Source: an uncultured Bacteroidales bacterium (GTDB taxonomy: Bacteria; Bacteroidota; Bacteroidia; Bacteroidales; UBA932). Taken from it: a stretch of DNA of 8,769 nucleotides. Shown here in pieces: positions 6,300 to 8,769 of the stretch (position 1 is the first letter of the stretch; each line of letters starts with the position of its first letter). The notes below the pieces were generated by a model, which did not search any database, was not told the DNA's origin, and saw nothing but the letters and a program-made list of their open reading frames with translations. The position numbers were made by a program, and so were the translations under genes. Location: assembly GCA_934702165.1 (NCBI GenBank), contig CAKUYG010000082.1, positions 1 to 8,769 on the forward strand, read 5' to 3'.

Positions 6300-6325
6300 A
6301 ACAAGAATGGTATGAATTAATTCGC

Positions 6326-6333
6326 TATCTTTG
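6326..6333 (+). promoter_or_regulatory. Bacteroidetes -7 element (TATCTTTG) of the queA-like operon
   Basis: TATCTTTG matches TAnnTTTG exactly and ends 5 nt before the ATG at 6339. With the start site expected a few nucleotides after the element, the mRNA should be leaderless or nearly so. No clear TTTG -33 box is seen at the usual spacing; the nearest TTTG (6283-6286) is too far upstream. Confidence 0.7.
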
Positions 6334-6338
6334 TCCCT

Positions 6339-7547
6339 ATGATACCAGAGATCAAAATAGAGGATTACAATTATTCCCTTCCGGACGAGAGGATCGCAAA
6401 GTATCCCCTTGCGGAGAGGGATTCTTCAAAATTGCTCATATATAAAGATGGACTCATCAGCGAACATGTTTTCCGTGATATTCCGGAGCAGCTTCCTTCT
6501 GAGTCAATAATGGTGTTCAATGAGACAAAGGTAGTACCGGCACGTCTCTTCTTCCGTCGGGAGTCCGGAGCTCATATAGAGGTTTTCTGCCTCGAACCAT
6601 ACGAGCCGTCGGACTACAACATCAGTTTCGCCTCCACCGGATCATGTCGTTGGACATGTGTGCTCGGCAATGCAAAGCGCTGGAAGGATGACGTGCTCTT
6701 GTTTGATGTCCAGGAAGGTGAGCTTGCGCAGATCGCTTTGAGGGCACGTCTTATCACGCGTGAGGGGCAGACGGGTGTCGTGGAGTTCAGCTGGCAGGGT
6801 GACATCCCGTTCTCGAGGGTGCTTGAACTCTGCGGGCAGGTACCGATACCGCCGTATCTCAACAGAAATACGGAAGATATCGATATCGAGCGATATCAGA
6901 CGCTTTATGCCAGGATCCGAGGCTCAGTGGCCGCTCCGACGGCCGGACTTCATTTTACTGACAGCGAGTTGCAAAGGATAAGGGAAAAAGGCATCGATGT
7001 CGAAAAAGTCTGCCTTCATGTCGGGGCGGGTACTTTCCTGCCGGTGAAGAGTTCACTTATTTCCGGGCATACGATGCACAGGGAGCCGTTTGTGGTCGGT
7101 CTGGATTTTCTCAAGGACCTGCGTTCCAGCGGGAAAAAGGTGATAGCGGTCGGCACGACTTCCGTGCGGACGCTCGAATCTCTCTATTACGTCGGGGTGA
7201 CCTGCATCGAGACCGGCTCTCTGGGAGATGTGGAGCAGTGGGCTCCGTATGTGCGTGAGTATCAGTATACATTGGATGAGGCACTTGATGCGTTGATAAA
7301 GTATCTGGAGGACAATTCAATGCCGGAACTCAAAGTCGGGACCAGGATAATCATAGTGCCGGGTTTCAGGTTCAGGGTGGTGGACATGATGGTGACCAAC
7401 TTCCATCAGCCGCAGAGCACCCTGCTGCTTCTCATCTCTGCCTTTGTCGGGGGTGACTGGCGTCGTATTTACGACTATGCGCTCTCGCACGGGTTCCGTT
7501 TTCTGAGCTATGGTGACAGTTCTCTTCTTTTCAGAGCGGAGCGGTGA
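6339..7547 (+). CDS. queA: S-adenosylmethionine:tRNA ribosyltransferase-isomerase, long form (QueA-like)
   Basis: QueA transfers and rearranges the ribosyl part of S-adenosylmethionine onto 7-aminomethyl-7-deazaguanine in tRNA, forming epoxyqueuosine at wobble position 34. Family motifs run in order: DYNYSLPDERIAKYPLAERD at 9-28, NETKVVPARL at 61-70, QVPIPPYLNR near 166-175, GSVAAPTAGLHFT at 195-207, HVGAGTF at 227-233, VGTTSVRTLESL near 272, VTNFHQPQSTLLLL at 352-365 and a final FRFLSYGDSSLLF. At 402 residues it is about 45 longer than E. coli QueA; most of the extra length is a 35-40 residue insertion between VRTLESLYYVG and the PGFRF segment. I recall similar long forms in Bacteroidetes, sometimes as a second copy beside a standard QueA, so the exact role is less sure than the family. 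The start is fixed by the promoter 5 nt upstream and by N-terminal conservation. Confidence 0.9.
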   Translation: MIPEIKIEDYNYSLPDERIAKYPLAERDSSKLLIYKDGLISEHVFRDIPEQLPSESIMVFNETKVVPARLFFRRESGAHIEVFCLEPYEPSDYNISFASTGSCRWTCVLGNAKRWKDDVLLFDVQEGELAQIALRARLITREGQTGVVEFSWQGDIPFSRVLELCGQVPIPPYLNRNTEDIDIERYQTLYARIRGSVAAPTAGLHFTDSELQRIREKGIDVEKVCLHVGAGTFLPVKSSLISGHTMHREPFVVGLDFLKDLRSSGKKVIAVGTTSVRTLESLYYVGVTCIETGSLGDVEQWAPYVREYQYTLDEALDALIKYLEDNSMPELKVGTRIIIVPGFRFRVVDMMVTNFHQPQSTLLLLISAFVGGDWRRIYDYALSHGFRFLSYGDSSLLFRAER

Positions 7548-8689
7548 TGGAAGACAAACGTTTTGACCAGATACGCCCCTATTCCGAGGAAAGGGCTGTG
7601 AGGACGTTGCATCGTTTGGCGTTCAATCCATTGCTTGCGTTTGCATCCAGGCGTCTGTTTCCTTCCGAGCCGTTCTGGCATCTTGGGGGGATGTTCCGGG
7701 CGGTAGAGTCGGTTGATGATTTCCAGTGCCGTGTCCTGGCACCGGCGATCGACGCGCTTTTGAAGCGCACCTCGTCGGGTTTCGTCTGCGACGGTATTGA
7801 GAACCTGCTGGCGGACCGGAAATTCCTTGCAATCTCCAACCACCGCGACATCACGCTTGACGCCGCGCTTACTCAGCTGTCGCTGTACAGGCACAATATT
7901 CCTCTCATGGAACTCTGCATAGGGAGCAATCTGATGGATGACAACAAGATGGCCTCTGATCTTCTGCGCTCGGTGAAGATGATACGTGTGCTCCGCGGGC
8001 TTCCTCCAAGGGAAGCTTATGCCGCTTCGCATCTGCTGTCCGAATATATACGAGAGTCTGTGGCTGGAGGGAAGAGCTCCATTTGGATCGCACAGAAAGA
8101 GGGGAGAGCCAAGAACGGGCTGGACCGTACCGCCCACGGCATCATCAAGATGCTGGACATGAGCGGGATGAAGGGTTTCTATGAAAACTTCAGTGAACTG
8201 CACATCACCCCGATGAGCATATCATACGAGTATGAACCATGCGACATAAGCAAGGCGCGTGAGACTCTGATTGCATCAACGCGCCGCTATGTAAAGAAAA
8301 GAGGAGAGGATACCCGCAGCATTCTCAACGGCATCCGCATGTGGAAAGGCGGGATTCACCTTACCGTATGCAGACCTCTGGGTGAAGATGAACTCAAGAT
8401 GGCCTCTGCCTGTGAACGTGCCAGGCGTTACCAAATGGTGCGCGAGATGATAGACAAACGTATAATCGAGGGCTATAAACTGTGGAATACCAATTATATA
8501 GCATACGATCTGCTTAATGCTTGCGAGAAATATGCAGCTCTGTACAGCCCATCGGAGCGCGAGGCATTCGTGGACTACGCCGAGAGGCGGATGGATAATG
8601 TGGAGCCTGAACTTGACCGGGATGCGCTGCGCAGGCAGTTTTACAGTCTCTATGCCGGACCGGTCATCTCCAAGCAGAAAGGCCAGTAA
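7547..8689 (+). CDS. Glycerol-3-phosphate/1-acylglycerol-3-phosphate acyltransferase-like protein
   Basis: The 380-residue protein looks like a PlsC/PlsB-superfamily acyltransferase, which moves acyl chains to glycerophosphate lipids at the inner face of the cytoplasmic membrane. Its motif I is SNHRDITLD with His99 and Asp105 (Asp101 also present). An EGRAKNG at 185-191, in the context IWIAQKEGRAKNG, corresponds to the EGTRS-like motif III. ITPMSISYE near 220 fits motif IV with its Pro. No strong transmembrane helix is evident, so membrane contact is probably peripheral. The form resembles a Bacteroidetes group annotated as 1-acyl-sn-glycerol-3-phosphate acyltransferases; the acceptor substrate is not determined. 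I chose ATG 7547, which overlaps the upstream TGA by one base (TGATG); an in-frame GTG at 7544 is the alternative. It is probably co-transcribed with the queA-like gene. Confidence 0.82.
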   Translation: MEDKRFDQIRPYSEERAVRTLHRLAFNPLLAFASRRLFPSEPFWHLGGMFRAVESVDDFQCRVLAPAIDALLKRTSSGFVCDGIENLLADRKFLAISNHRDITLDAALTQLSLYRHNIPLMELCIGSNLMDDNKMASDLLRSVKMIRVLRGLPPREAYAASHLLSEYIRESVAGGKSSIWIAQKEGRAKNGLDRTAHGIIKMLDMSGMKGFYENFSELHITPMSISYEYEPCDISKARETLIASTRRYVKKRGEDTRSILNGIRMWKGGIHLTVCRPLGEDELKMASACERARRYQMVREMIDKRIIEGYKLWNTNYIAYDLLNACEKYAALYSPSEREAFVDYAERRMDNVEPELDRDALRRQFYSLYAGPVISKQKGQ

Positions 8690-8769
8690 TCATCATGCCT
8701 GAGATGCTCTCCGTATCGGGGGACTCTTCCATATGGGCAACTTAACATAATATAAATTGTGTAACAAGT

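Larger units (their letters stand above)
5983..6325. other. AT-rich divergent intergenic region without a supportable gene
   Basis: About 340 nt between the regulator promoter and the queA-like promoter. It is strongly AT-rich. The only frame of note, 6029-6211 on the minus strand, has no plausible domain and does not resemble its neighbours in composition. Visible structure is limited to the TGTTAACA copy at 6264-6271, a tandem TTGTTAA pair (6249-6255 and 6263-6269), an 11-bp direct repeat, and a weak hairpin TTCGGG/CCCGAA (6095-6100 with 6112-6117). Confidence 0.6.

Noticed and set aside
7508..8203. 231-residue minus-strand open frame antisense to the acyltransferase
   Set aside because: It overlaps a gene with clear acyltransferase motifs, and its own translation has no domain-like pattern.
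8690..8769. Short frame beginning ATG 8695 and the palindrome CCATATGG in the tail
   Set aside because: The frame is only 16 codons long, and no convincing terminator or exact TAnnTTTG promoter is seen before the window ends.

Overview
The window looks like part of a Bacteroidetes (probably Bacteroidales) chromosome. Three promoter elements match the Bacteroidetes -7 consensus TAnnTTTG. The XRE-type regulator and the roughly 400-residue QueA-like protein are forms I associate with this phylum. A GIN-domain (DUF2807) exported protein fits too. Genes are densely packed, coding GC is moderate, and the one sizeable intergenic region is AT-rich. The genus cannot be set from this window. I see no mobile element, CRISPR array, tRNA or rRNA.

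Layout. (1) Positions 2-4113, + strand, form a tightly coupled run: the 3' end of a probable carbohydrate-binding family 9-like protein, an ABC-F ATPase, an exported GIN-domain protein and an M19 dipeptidase. The junctions are ATGA overlaps or a 4-nt gap. (2) Positions 4114-4180 are a short convergent gap with two stem-loops, the larger being a probable terminator for the minus-strand operon. (3) Positions 4181-5913, - strand, read in transcription order as an XRE regulator, a dihydroorotate dehydrogenase-like protein that has lost most catalytic and FMN-binding motifs, and a stand-alone CinA C-terminal (PncC-like) protein overlapping it by 23 nt. (4) Positions 5914-6338 are the divergent AT-rich promoter region, with two TGTTAACA palindromes and an 11-bp direct repeat. 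(5) Positions 6339-8689, + strand, hold a long-form QueA-like enzyme followed by a one-base TGATG overlap with a PlsC/PlsB-like acyltransferase. (6) Positions 8690-8769 show no supportable gene.

How the genes may work together. Most are housekeeping functions: ribosome-associated ABC-F ATPase, dipeptide turnover, pyridine nucleotide salvage, queuosine tRNA modification and phospholipid acylation. They are joined by translational coupling rather than by an evident shared pathway. The least ordinary part is the minus-strand trio, where a transcription regulator precedes a likely DHODH-derived pseudoenzyme and a CinA-domain protein with a changed glycine-rich loop. I do not see a convincing novel defence or mobile system.
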